A DNA stretch of 25,273 bases from Archaeoglobaceae archaeon. Lineage in GTDB: Archaea > Halobacteriota > Archaeoglobi > Archaeoglobales > Archaeoglobaceae. Made by a program: the position numbers and the translations under genes. A model generated the notes under the pieces. The model saw only the letters and a list, made by a program, of their open reading frames with translations, ran no database searches and was not told where the DNA came from. Each line of letters begins with the position of its first letter. The first letter of the stretch is position 1. Below are positions 1 through 6,717 of the stretch, piece by piece. The stretch lies in the NCBI GenBank assembly GCA_027038095.1, contig JALVYA010000216.1:1-25273 (forward strand), written 5' to 3'.

Positions 1-345
1 GTTAAAAAGAAGGAACCAAAGGACGTTGACGACGAAACCCTGATAATGGCGGATATTGCTGAAAAAGCGATAAAACAGGTTAGAGACTTCGTCTTCGACC
101 TGCTGAAGGACAGGGTTGGAGAGAAGAAGGCAATGGAAATAGCGAACATAATGACTGAAGGCAGGTGGACTCACGATTACCCGATTACTGTTGAGGTTGC
201 GAGAGAACTGGGCTTACCGGTTTCAACTGACGTGCCGGAGGAAGTCTACGAGCTCATGAACCTGTACCCACAGCCAATGATGCAGAGGCATCCGGGCGTT
301 GAGTTCGTTCCAGCACCGGGCAAGGGTAAAGAGAAAGTACTTTAA
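1..345 (+). CDS. DUF114/SDH_sah family protein (serine dehydrogenase proteinase-like), C-terminal part
   Basis: The reading frame is open from base 1, so this is the 3' end of a gene that begins outside the window; the methionine at base 46 is internal. The visible 114 residues include the segment around WTHDYPITVEEA-like (WTHDYPITVEVARELGLPVS) followed by a proline-rich tail (LYPQPMMQRHPGVEFVP). I recognise this as the C-terminus of the archaeal/bacterial DUF114 or SDH_sah family, a ClpP/crotonase-fold group with an N-terminal membrane segment and proposed serine-protease activity; the catalytic part is not in the window. The gene ends in a T-rich tract and converges on the membrane-protein gene that follows on the minus strand. 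Family assignment is from recall of the conserved tail. Confidence 0.75.
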   Translation, partial: VKKKEPKDVDDETLIMADIAEKAIKQVRDFVFDLLKDRVGEKKAMEIANIMTEGRWTHDYPITVEVARELGLPVSTDVPEEVYELMNLYPQPMMQRHPGVEFVPAPGKGKEKVL

Positions 346-383
346 TTTTTTTATTTTTCTTTTTTATTTACCTTATTTTTTAT
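346..383 (+). terminator. T-rich terminator
   Basis: Immediately after the stop codon there are several runs of 5-7 T separated by single A or C bases, with no stem-loop. This is the usual form of archaeal intrinsic termination. The tract spans the convergent junction with the minus-strand gene ending at 373. Confidence 0.6.
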
Positions 384-906
384 CATTTACTCTTACTTTC
401 CTCAAACTCAGAAATACAGCACAGTTGATCAGAAAGCCGTACACGCCCAGTAATGCTAAAAACAAATAGTCCGCAGAAAAAACGTTAATCCCAGATTTAG
501 AATCTCTTAAAGGCGCGTACACGCAGAAAAACGCAAAGAGCGAAATCCCCACAATCAGGTGGTGCATCGAAACGAGGTTTAAAATTCTTTTCGTTCCTGT
601 CAGCCCGAATCTGATCAGCTTAATCAGTATCAGCAGCTGACAGGCTATGGCAGAGATTAGAACGGCGTAATACGAGATCAGAGCAATCAATCCTTCAACA
701 CCGGTTGTGTGCGACATAACCAGATACTCCACCACCGGATAGGGTATCACTCCCCAGCATCCCGCCAGCGGGAGGAGAAGAGGCAGCATACCCAGAGGCC
801 ACACAACTGCTAAGGCGAAGGGTGTAAACAGTAAAACTATGTAGATCGCCAGGCCAACGAAGTAACTGTATACAGCCAGTTTTGTTATGATCTCATTCAC
901 GTTCAC
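373..906 (-). CDS. Multi-pass membrane protein, unknown function
   Basis: This 177-residue protein has about five hydrophobic helices and no recognisable family motif. It starts with GTG at 906, preceded by a strong AGGAGG ribosome site about ten bases upstream. Its start overlaps the stop of a 48-residue ORF directly upstream, suggesting translational coupling. Its last helix (residues about 150-170, with GVYGFLINCAVFLSLRKV) resembles the helix of that small neighbour (GIYGFLLNILAVRNLKKE), so the two may derive from a tandem duplication. No catalytic or metal-binding residues stand out. Function cannot be assigned from the sequence. Confidence 0.6.
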   Translation of the reverse strand: MNVNEIITKLAVYSYFVGLAIYIVLLFTPFALAVVWPLGMLPLLLPLAGCWGVIPYPVVEYLVMSHTTGVEGLIALISYYAVLISAIACQLLILIKLIRFGLTGTKRILNLVSMHHLIVGISLFAFFCVYAPLRDSKSGINVFSADYLFLALLGVYGFLINCAVFLSLRKVRVNDKK

Positions 907-1039
907 GACTGCTTGCCTCCTTTTTCAGATTTCTCACGGCCAGAATGTTCAGAAGGAACCCGTATATTCCTATTACTACGGCGACAATGTTGAAGTATAC
1001 TGAAATCAGTATTATGATGAAATAAATAGTAGATAACAA
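893..1039 (-). CDS. Small single-helix membrane ORF, probable C-terminal fragment of a paralogue of the downstream gene
   Basis: This is a 48-residue ORF read from TTG at 1039; no ATG or GTG is available between the upstream in-frame stop and the helix. It consists of one long hydrophobic stretch (roughly residues 4-36) and a charged tail (NLKKEASSRERE). The core GIYGFLLN closely matches GVYGFLIN near the C-terminus of the membrane protein encoded next. The stop overlaps the downstream GTG start by 14 bases. It could be a genuine small membrane subunit translated with its neighbour, or the surviving 3' end of a tandem duplicate. No clear TATA box was found at the expected distance, which weakens the start call. 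Confidence 0.4.
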   Translation of the reverse strand: MLSTIYFIIILISVYFNIVAVVIGIYGFLLNILAVRNLKKEASSRERE

Positions 1040-1114
1040 AGCATACTCACAGTTTCATGGTTTCGTGTAATAATGGAATGCCTTACTGTTTCCATCGATT
1101 TAGCACATGCTCAG

Positions 1115-1714
1115 TTACACTAAAATTCCCTCAAATTCGAGTATTCTTTTTGCCCATGCGAGCTTTCTCAGCTTAAGCTCGCTGTCCGCCCTGCAGAAGT
1201 CGAAGTTCAACAGCCTGACTCTGCCACCAAACGTCTTTGCAATTACCGCAGCTCTATCCCCGTCAGTAAACCCGCCGAAGTTGTAAACGCCGTCAAAAGG
1301 TAAAAACTGTGTAGTTCCAATCACTTTCCCGAGACTCGGCGTGTATTCCCTTATCAGTTCCTCGTTATCCCCGTGAGCGTGAACGACGATTACTTTTGCT
1401 CTGTCAGCCACACTGCAGATGGCTTTAAAGCCTTCATCGAGGTCGGTAACGTGAACGTCAATTCTACCGTCGTACCAGAGAACCGTTTTTCCAGCCGTTA
1501 TAACTGCAGAATTGCAGTCAACTTCAGCTCTCCTTTCCATGCCGTTTCCAACCACAGCCACAGTTTTATCCCTGAGAAAATTCAGTCTGCTGCACTCTTC
1601 CAGCTCTGCAAACTCCGCGAGAGTTTTTGCGCTGCTCGCATCTTCCGCAACGCTGTATCCGAATTCATCAACTATCGGGTAGTAGAACCTCAGCAGCCAG
1701 TCTTCGAGTATCAT
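1115..1714 (-). CDS. mptE: 6-hydroxymethyl-7,8-dihydropterin pyrophosphokinase, MptE-like (DUF115)
   Basis: This 199-residue protein belongs to the archaeal DUF115/MptE family, which transfers diphosphate from ATP to 6-hydroxymethyl-7,8-dihydropterin in tetrahydromethanopterin and folate-type cofactor synthesis. Family features visible are a Rossmann-like segment VAVVGNGMERR (about residues 51-61), VHVTDLDE (about 86-93), VVHAHGDN (about 109-116) and the NFGGFTDGDRAA stretch (about 145-156). The length suits the family. The ATG at 1714 lies nine bases after the ileS stop with a GGAG close upstream, so it is probably co-transcribed with ileS. The pathway matches an organism using methanopterin, in line with fwdB elsewhere in the window. 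The family call is by recall of motifs. Confidence 0.8.
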   Translation of the reverse strand: MILEDWLLRFYYPIVDEFGYSVAEDASSAKTLAEFAELEECSRLNFLRDKTVAVVGNGMERRAEVDCNSAVITAGKTVLWYDGRIDVHVTDLDEGFKAICSVADRAKVIVVHAHGDNEELIREYTPSLGKVIGTTQFLPFDGVYNFGGFTDGDRAAVIAKTFGGRVRLLNFDFCRADSELKLRKLAWAKRILEFEGILV

Positions 1715-1723
1715 CTCCGGATT

Positions 1724-4700
1724 TCACTTTCTGATTCCTATGGTTATCTTCTCTCCCTCCACGTTCCACTCCCTGACGTACCAGTTTTCTTTGTCCTCAA
1801 AGCCGTAGTTGAAGAGGAGTTCCCTTGCTCTCACTTCTCTTTTCACGTAGTCCTTCCACTCTCCAACGAAGGACTCGTCGCAGCTCAAAGCCACAGTTAT
1901 GAACTCCTCAACGTTGAGGTCCATCTCCTTTCTCATTTCCTGAATTCTCCTGACTATTTCCCTCGCCAGGCATTCTTTCCACAGGTTTTCGTCCATCTCC
2001 GTGTAGAGGTAAACTTTACCCGAGCTGAAATCAGCCTCAACGTATCCTTCCGGCAGCTCGTAAGTCACGTTTATCAGATCGGCCGGTAGTTCCTCCCCCT
2101 CGAAAACTATTTTCCCCGATTCGGCGATTTTTCTGACTTCTTCATCGCCAAGAGAAGACACGAATTCTGCGAAATCCCTGATTCTGTCCTTGAGAACTGG
2201 ACCTGCTTTTTTGTAGTTAACGCTCGCCTTCAGCTTCTTTTCGAATTCCTCGACGTACCTCACTTCCTTAACGTTGCACTGGGTTTTCAGTATGTCCTCC
2301 AGCATTTCAACTGCTTTTTTAACGTCCTCTTTGCCCTCCACCACGAGCAGTTTAAGCGGCCACCTCAGCTTTCTCTTTGCCCTCTGCCTCGCATTGCTCG
2401 CAGCCTCGAAAATCTCTTTTGCCACTTCCATTGCCTTCTCAAGCTCGTCATCTATGTACTCCTCTTCAACCACCGGGTAGCTTTCCATGAATATTGACTC
2501 TTTGACGTCCTCACCGTAGAGAGCCTTTCTCACGTCCCCGAATTCCCTGATGAAGTGCTGGTATATCCACTCCGAAAGCACAGGAATGTAGGGGGCTATA
2601 AGCCTCATAGATCTGTCTATAACTTTCAGAATCGTAGCGTACGCAGCCATTTTCGACGGAGAAGCTTTCTCCTCCCAGACCCTGCTCCTTATCAGCTGCA
2701 CGTACCACCTGCTGAAGTCCTCAACGAAAAACTCGATGAAGTTCTTCACGACCCTGTGCAGGTTGTAATTTTCGAGAGCCTCTCCCGCAATTCTGCACGT
2801 GTTTTCAAGTCTGGAAAGAATCCACCTGTCCTCGATTCTGAATTCCATGCTGTTTTTGCTGCACTCGAGCAGGTCTTCCTTATCAAGAACCATGTACATG
2901 TAAGCGAACCTGACGGCGTTCCATACTATGTTCAGGTACCTCCTGTACATCTCCGCCTCTTCCCAGCTGAACCTCAGGTCCTCCCAGAGAGCAGAGCTCA
3001 GCACGTAAAGGCGAAACGCATCAACTCCTATTTTTTCAACAACGCTTTCCGGCTTTATGACGTTGCCGAGGCTCTTGCTCATCTTTCTGCCCTGCTCGTC
3101 CAGAGTGAATCCGTGCATGAGCACAGTTTTGTAGGGTGCCCTGCCAAAAGAAACGACCGAAGCGCCGAGCTGAGAGTAGAACCATCCTCTCGTCTGGTCG
3201 TGTCCCTCCGTTATAAAATCGGCAGGCCAGAGCCTTTTAAAGTCCTCCACCACCCTCGGAAAGTTGAGAGTTGCCCAGCTCGCAACTCCGCTGTCAAACC
3301 ACACGTCAAAGACGTCCGGAACTCTTTTCATCGTTCCTCCGCATTCGCACTCAAACGTTACCTCGTCAACCCTTGGCCTGTGAACGTCCAGATCGTCCTT
3401 GATTTCCACTCCAAGCTCGTCTATGCTACCCACGACCTTTATTTTTCCGCAGTTCTCGCACACCCAGACGGGTATCGGTATGCCCCAGTACCTCTGCCTG
3501 CTTATGCACCAGTCCCTTGCGTTGCTAACCCAATCTCTGAACCTCGAGAGTCCCGCCCACTCCGGAATCCACCTGACCCTGTCTATTTCCTCCAGCATTT
3601 TGTCTTTGACCTTCGACACCGTTATGAACCACTGCTCGGTGGCTCTGTAGAGTATGGGGCTCTTGCACCTCCAGCAGTGCCCGTACCTGTGCGTTATCTT
3701 CTCCTCTGCGAGCAACAGGCCTTTCTTCTTCAGGTCTTCGATTATAATCCTGTTAGCCTCTCTTACGTTAATTCCAGCGTACTTTCCAGCCTGCTCGGTG
3801 TAAACGCCCCTGCCGTCAACAGGGTTGAAGACTTCGAGTCCGTACTTCATGCCGAGGTTAAAGTCGTCCGCACCGTGTCCGGGAGCTATGTGGACGCATC
3901 CTGTGTTTTCAAGAGAAACGAAGTCTGCCAGACACACCCTGTGCGTCTTACCCTTCTGATACGGTACCTCGCTGCTGAGAGGGTGCTCGTATTCCAGCCC
4001 TTCGAGGTCTTTTCCCCTGTACTCTTCGAGAACTTCCACGACCTCCAAACCTCCTTTTTCAGCAACGCTCTCAAGAAGTTCTCTGGCGACGATTATCTTC
4101 TCCTCAGCACCATTCTTTTTCACCCTCGCTTTTACGTAGGTAAAGTCTGGGTGCACGGCAACCGCCATGTTTGCCGGAAGAGTCCAGGGGGTTGTTGTCC
4201 ATATCACGATGTAAGCGTCTTTCTCCCTCAGAGGGAACTTGACGTATATCGACGGATCGGTTTCGTCCCAGTACTCAACCTCCGCTTCGGCGAGAGCGGT
4301 CTCGCACCTCGGGCACCAGTTAACGACCCTGAGTTTTTTCTCAAGCAGACCCTTTTCGTAAGCCTGCTTTACAGTCCACCAGGCGGCGTTTATGTAATCT
4401 GCCTTCACCGTCATGTAGGGGTTATCCCAGTCCATCCATACTGCGAGTTTTTTGAACTGTTCGGTCATCTTCTCCTTGTTTTCAAGCGCGTACTCCATGC
4501 ACTTTGCAACAAACCTGTCAACGCCAAAGCTCTCTATGTCCCTCTTGTTTTTGAAGTTCAGCATCTGCTCGACCTTGACCTCTATCGGCAAGCCGTGCAT
4601 GTCCCACCCCGGAGTATCTCTGACTTTATAATTAGACATTCTCCTGTACCGAAGAACGACATCTTTTATAACCTTGTTCCACGCAGTACCGAGGTGTATT

Positions 4701-4843
4701 TCTCCCGTCGTGTAGGGTGGCCCGTCAACGAAAAAGAAGTCTTTTTCACCTCTTTCCTTAACCTTCCAGTACACCCTGTGATCGTGCCAGAAGCGGAATA
4801 CCTCTTCCTCCACATCCTCAGGAGAGTAAACTGAAGGAAACAT
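1724..4843 (-). CDS. ileS: Isoleucyl-tRNA synthetase
   Basis: This class I aminoacyl-tRNA synthetase charges tRNA-Ile. The 1039-residue product has the HIGH-type motif as HLGT at residues 50-53 and the KMSKS loop at 587-591. It also has the editing (CP1) domain between them, with GTGCVHIAPGHG-like residues (NTGCVHIAPGHGADDF), and Cys pairs (CPRC, CWRC, CENC, CEC) typical of archaeal/thermophilic IleRS. A longer frame is open to 5035, but I place the start at the ATG at 4843. The protein MFPSVYSPEDVEEEVFRFW begins there as in other IleRS, and a TATA box sits 27 bases upstream, giving a leaderless mRNA. The extra 64 residues have no family likeness. mptE follows nine bases after the stop. Confidence 0.97.
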   Translation of the reverse strand: MFPSVYSPEDVEEEVFRFWHDHRVYWKVKERGEKDFFFVDGPPYTTGEIHLGTAWNKVIKDVVLRYRRMSNYKVRDTPGWDMHGLPIEVKVEQMLNFKNKRDIESFGVDRFVAKCMEYALENKEKMTEQFKKLAVWMDWDNPYMTVKADYINAAWWTVKQAYEKGLLEKKLRVVNWCPRCETALAEAEVEYWDETDPSIYVKFPLREKDAYIVIWTTTPWTLPANMAVAVHPDFTYVKARVKKNGAEEKIIVARELLESVAEKGGLEVVEVLEEYRGKDLEGLEYEHPLSSEVPYQKGKTHRVCLADFVSLENTGCVHIAPGHGADDFNLGMKYGLEVFNPVDGRGVYTEQAGKYAGINVREANRIIIEDLKKKGLLLAEEKITHRYGHCWRCKSPILYRATEQWFITVSKVKDKMLEEIDRVRWIPEWAGLSRFRDWVSNARDWCISRQRYWGIPIPVWVCENCGKIKVVGSIDELGVEIKDDLDVHRPRVDEVTFECECGGTMKRVPDVFDVWFDSGVASWATLNFPRVVEDFKRLWPADFITEGHDQTRGWFYSQLGASVVSFGRAPYKTVLMHGFTLDEQGRKMSKSLGNVIKPESVVEKIGVDAFRLYVLSSALWEDLRFSWEEAEMYRRYLNIVWNAVRFAYMYMVLDKEDLLECSKNSMEFRIEDRWILSRLENTCRIAGEALENYNLHRVVKNFIEFFVEDFSRWYVQLIRSRVWEEKASPSKMAAYATILKVIDRSMRLIAPYIPVLSEWIYQHFIREFGDVRKALYGEDVKESIFMESYPVVEEEYIDDELEKAMEVAKEIFEAASNARQRAKRKLRWPLKLLVVEGKEDVKKAVEMLEDILKTQCNVKEVRYVEEFEKKLKASVNYKKAGPVLKDRIRDFAEFVSSLGDEEVRKIAESGKIVFEGEELPADLINVTYELPEGYVEADFSSGKVYLYTEMDENLWKECLAREIVRRIQEMRKEMDLNVEEFITVALSCDESFVGEWKDYVKREVRARELLFNYGFEDKENWYVREWNVEGEKITIGIRK

Positions 4844-4864
4844 GGTTTTCAGGCATATAGAGTT

Positions 4865-4875
4865 GATTAAAAATC
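4865..4875 (-). promoter_or_regulatory. TATA box of ileS-mptE
   Basis: The minus strand reads GATTTTTAATC, preceded by purine-rich bases as a possible BRE. Its centre is about 27 bases before the ileS ATG at 4843, so transcription should begin at or next to the start codon. Confidence 0.6.
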
Positions 4876-5070
4876 TTTGGTTTGTGGCTTCAGCATGCCG
4901 GTGTTGCCCGAATACCGCTGTTCGGAGGTTTTTGCACGAGAACGTATCAGCCGTGTTCAGACAAAAAGGAGCTGGAGTGCACAGAAGTTTAAAAATTTTC
5001 ACAGCGATGTCAAAAAATCTGCACTTTCTCGCCAAGCTGGGTGAAATTAATTCAATTTAAGCGTTCTTCG

Positions 5071-5086
5071 CAAAAAGTTTTTATAA
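5071..5086 (+). promoter_or_regulatory. BRE/TATA of the small zinc-ribbon gene
   Basis: CAAAAAG followed by TTTTTATAA matches an archaeal BRE plus TATA box. The centre is 26 bases before the ATG at 5108, predicting a leaderless transcript and supporting expression of the 43-residue ORF. Confidence 0.65.
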
Positions 5087-5107
5087 CGTAACTATTTATC
5101 ATTAACT

Positions 5108-5239
5108 ATGTTCGTGCAGTGCCCTGTATGCGGAAGTTTGCAGTACAGAAAACTCTGGAAAGATGATGCCTTCGAGTACTACTTCTGTGAGAAGTGCGGA
5201 AACACGCTGTACCTGCCTCAACGTATAAAGGCACTCTGA
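5108..5239 (+). CDS. Small zinc-ribbon protein (43 aa)
   Basis: This short ORF encodes 43 residues with two CxxC knuckles: CPVC at residues 5-8 and CEKC at 27-30, each followed by glycine (CPVCG, CEKCG). The pattern is that of a one-zinc ribbon. Aromatic and basic residues between the knuckles (YRKLW, FEYYF) are common in such proteins. It is a complete ORF with a well-placed TATA box 26 bases upstream and a T-rich terminator downstream, so it is very likely a real monocistronic gene. Small zinc ribbons in archaea include transcription, ribosome and RNA-modification accessory proteins; nothing here picks one. Function is unknown. Confidence 0.75.
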   Translation: MFVQCPVCGSLQYRKLWKDDAFEYYFCEKCGNTLYLPQRIKAL

Positions 5240-5256
5240 GTTTTTAAGTTTCAGTT

Positions 5257-5285
5257 CTATTTTTATCTTTTTTGTTTTATTTTTG
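5257..5285 (+). terminator. T-rich terminator after the zinc-ribbon gene
   Basis: Consecutive T runs (TTTTT, TTTTTT, TTTT, TTTTT) broken by single other bases begin about 18 bases after the stop codon, typical of archaeal intrinsic terminators. Confidence 0.6.
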
Positions 5286-5315
5286 TTCCGTGTAATCAAC
5301 TGCCTGCGCAACAGC

Positions 5316-6548
5316 TCAAGTACCCTGCCTCCAGTCGCTCAGATACGCTTTTTGCTCTTCGGTAAGCTCGTCTATGCTGACACCCATGCTTTCGAGTTTG
5401 AGCCTTGCAACCTTTCTGTCGAGTTCTTCTGGAAGCCTGTAAACCCTGTTTTCGAGCTTGCTGGCGTTTTCGGCTATGTATCTGGCAGCAAGAGCCTGAT
5501 CGGAGAAACTCATGTCCATGACTTCAACGGGATGCCCGTCCCCTGCCACGAGGTTTACGAGCCTTCCCTCAGCGAGAAGGTAGAGCTTCTTACTGCCCAA
5601 ATCGTACTCCGTTACGTTGTCTCTGATAACCCTCTTTGATCTGCTCAAACTCTCCAGATCATCCAGATTTATCTCGACGTTGAAGTGTCCGGCGTTTGCT
5701 AAAACTGCTCCGTCCTTCATGACGCTGAAGTGCTCACGCCTTATGACGTCTCTATCTCCCGTTGCCGTTATGAAGAAGTCTCCGATTTTTGCCGCCTCAA
5801 TCATTGGCATAACTCTGAAGCCGTCCATAACAGCCTCAAGTGCTCTGATTTCGTCCACTTCCGTTACGACGACATTCGCACCCATTCCCCTCGCTCTCAT
5901 CGCTATGCCCCTTCCACACCATCCGTAGCCCGCAACGACGACGCACTTACCTGCGAGCAGCAGGTTCGTTGACCTCATCACACCGTCTATGGCTGACTGC
6001 CCCGTTCCGTAGCGGTTGTCGAACAGGTATTTTGTGTACGCATCGTTCACTGCTATTACGGGGAACCTGAGGACACCTTCTCTCTCCATCGCTCTGAGCC
6101 TGATAATCCCGGTCGTCGTTTCTTCGCTCGCACCCATCACGTTTACCTTCGAAAGATCTCTATCGGTGTGAAGCAGAAATATCAGGTCAGCCCCGTCGTC
6201 TATGACTATGTCGGGTTTGAAAGATGCAACTTTCCTGAGGGCTGAGTAGTACTCCTCCTCGCTCATCCCTCTTCTGGCGTAGCACTTCACACCCATTTCC
6301 CTCAAAGCCTCAGAAACGTCATCCTGAGAGCTCATCGGATTACATCCCGTTATCGCCACGTCAGCTCCACCGTCTATCAGCGTCAGTACGAGTACGGCAG
6401 TTTTAGCCTCGACGTGCAGTGCCATGCCAATTTTAAGCCCTCTGAAGGGTTTGCTCTTTCTGAACTCGTCTCTTATTCTGGAAATTACCTTCATGTGCTT
6501 TTCTGCCCACTCTATTTTTCTCCTGCCCCTCTCGCTTTCGGACTGCAT
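5316..6548 (-). CDS. ahcY: Adenosylhomocysteinase (S-adenosyl- or S-inosyl-homocysteine hydrolase)
   Basis: The 410-residue enzyme reversibly splits S-adenosylhomocysteine into homocysteine and a nucleoside, removing the inhibitory by-product of SAM-dependent methylation. Family marks are HVEAKTA (about 45-51), EETTTG (142-147), the DNRYGTGQS segment (about 177-185) and the NAD-binding GYGWCGRG at 207-214. The C-terminal GDGHPVEVMDMSF is also present. The GTGQS form replaces the GCRES seen in many bacterial and eukaryotic enzymes and is common in archaeal and Thermotoga-type members. In methanogens a related enzyme prefers S-inosylhomocysteine, so substrate preference is open. The ATG at 6548 has a TATA-like element 27 bases upstream. 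The gene diverges from serA. Confidence 0.93.
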   Translation of the reverse strand: MQSESERGRRKIEWAEKHMKVISRIRDEFRKSKPFRGLKIGMALHVEAKTAVLVLTLIDGGADVAITGCNPMSSQDDVSEALREMGVKCYARRGMSEEEYYSALRKVASFKPDIVIDDGADLIFLLHTDRDLSKVNVMGASEETTTGIIRLRAMEREGVLRFPVIAVNDAYTKYLFDNRYGTGQSAIDGVMRSTNLLLAGKCVVVAGYGWCGRGIAMRARGMGANVVVTEVDEIRALEAVMDGFRVMPMIEAAKIGDFFITATGDRDVIRREHFSVMKDGAVLANAGHFNVEINLDDLESLSRSKRVIRDNVTEYDLGSKKLYLLAEGRLVNLVAGDGHPVEVMDMSFSDQALAARYIAENASKLENRVYRLPEELDRKVARLKLESMGVSIDELTEEQKAYLSDWRQGT

Positions 6549-6570
6549 GCCGCTGTGAGGGTAGAGCGGG

Positions 6571-6585
6571 TAATATTGTTTTTGA
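6571..6585 (-). promoter_or_regulatory. TATA-like element of ahcY
   Basis: On the minus strand an A-rich stretch followed by ACAATATTA lies with its centre about 27 bases before the ATG at 6548. The match is weaker than others in the window, but the spacing is right. Confidence 0.5.
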
Positions 6586-6605
6586 GTGTTTCAACCCGCA
6601 TCAGA

Positions 6606-6646
6606 TGTGCAGAGTTGTGCTACTGTGCAATTACACGAGTTATGCA
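6606..6646. repeat. Cluster of TGTGC/TATGC repeats between ahcY and serA
   Basis: Within 41 bases the plus strand has TGTGCA (6606), AGTTGTGCT (6613), TGTGCA (6624) and AGTTATGCA (6638). The last 9-mer recurs twice, 21 bases apart, upstream of the CdhB-ferredoxin gene. The cluster sits between the two divergent promoters, where a regulator of both genes could bind. Function is inferred only from position. Confidence 0.35.
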
Positions 6647-6680
6647 AGTCAGGTACTAAAATACTACAGAGCCAAAAAGA

Positions 6681-6695
6681 GCAAAAACTTATATC
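6681..6695 (+). promoter_or_regulatory. BRE/TATA of serA
   Basis: GCAAAAACTTATATC contains a BRE-like A-rich stretch and the TATA core CTTATATC at 6688-6695. The centre is 26-27 bases before the ATG at 6718, giving a leaderless mRNA and deciding the start. Confidence 0.65.
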
Positions 6696-6717
6696 TCCGG
6701 AATTTCAAGCAGCCACG

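Noticed and set aside
1373..2089. A 238-codon plus-strand frame over mptE and the end of ileS
   Set aside because: It is a shadow of two recognised minus-strand genes and shows no family features.
2555..4834. A 759-codon open frame on the plus strand opposite ileS
   Set aside because: It is the antisense shadow of a strongly supported ileS; the translation is rich in His, Val, Pro and Arg with no motif, and no promoter or ribosome site fits.
4909..4923. A 14-base match (AATACCGCTGTTCG) between the ileS upstream region and the start of egsA
   Set aside because: It is a single short match with no extended similarity or symmetry, and lies inside coding sequence in egsA; probably chance.
4844..5035. 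N-terminal extension of ileS to an upstream ATG
   Set aside because: The extra 64 residues do not resemble IleRS and would include the TATA box that serves the ATG at 4843.
4844..5070. Possible tRNA or structured RNA upstream of ileS
   Set aside because: No cloverleaf, T-loop or paired helices could be drawn; the stretch looks like ordinary promoter-flanking sequence.
6586..6717. N-terminal extension of serA
   Set aside because: The extension covers the serA TATA box and part of the repeat cluster; the standard SerA N-terminus begins at 6718.
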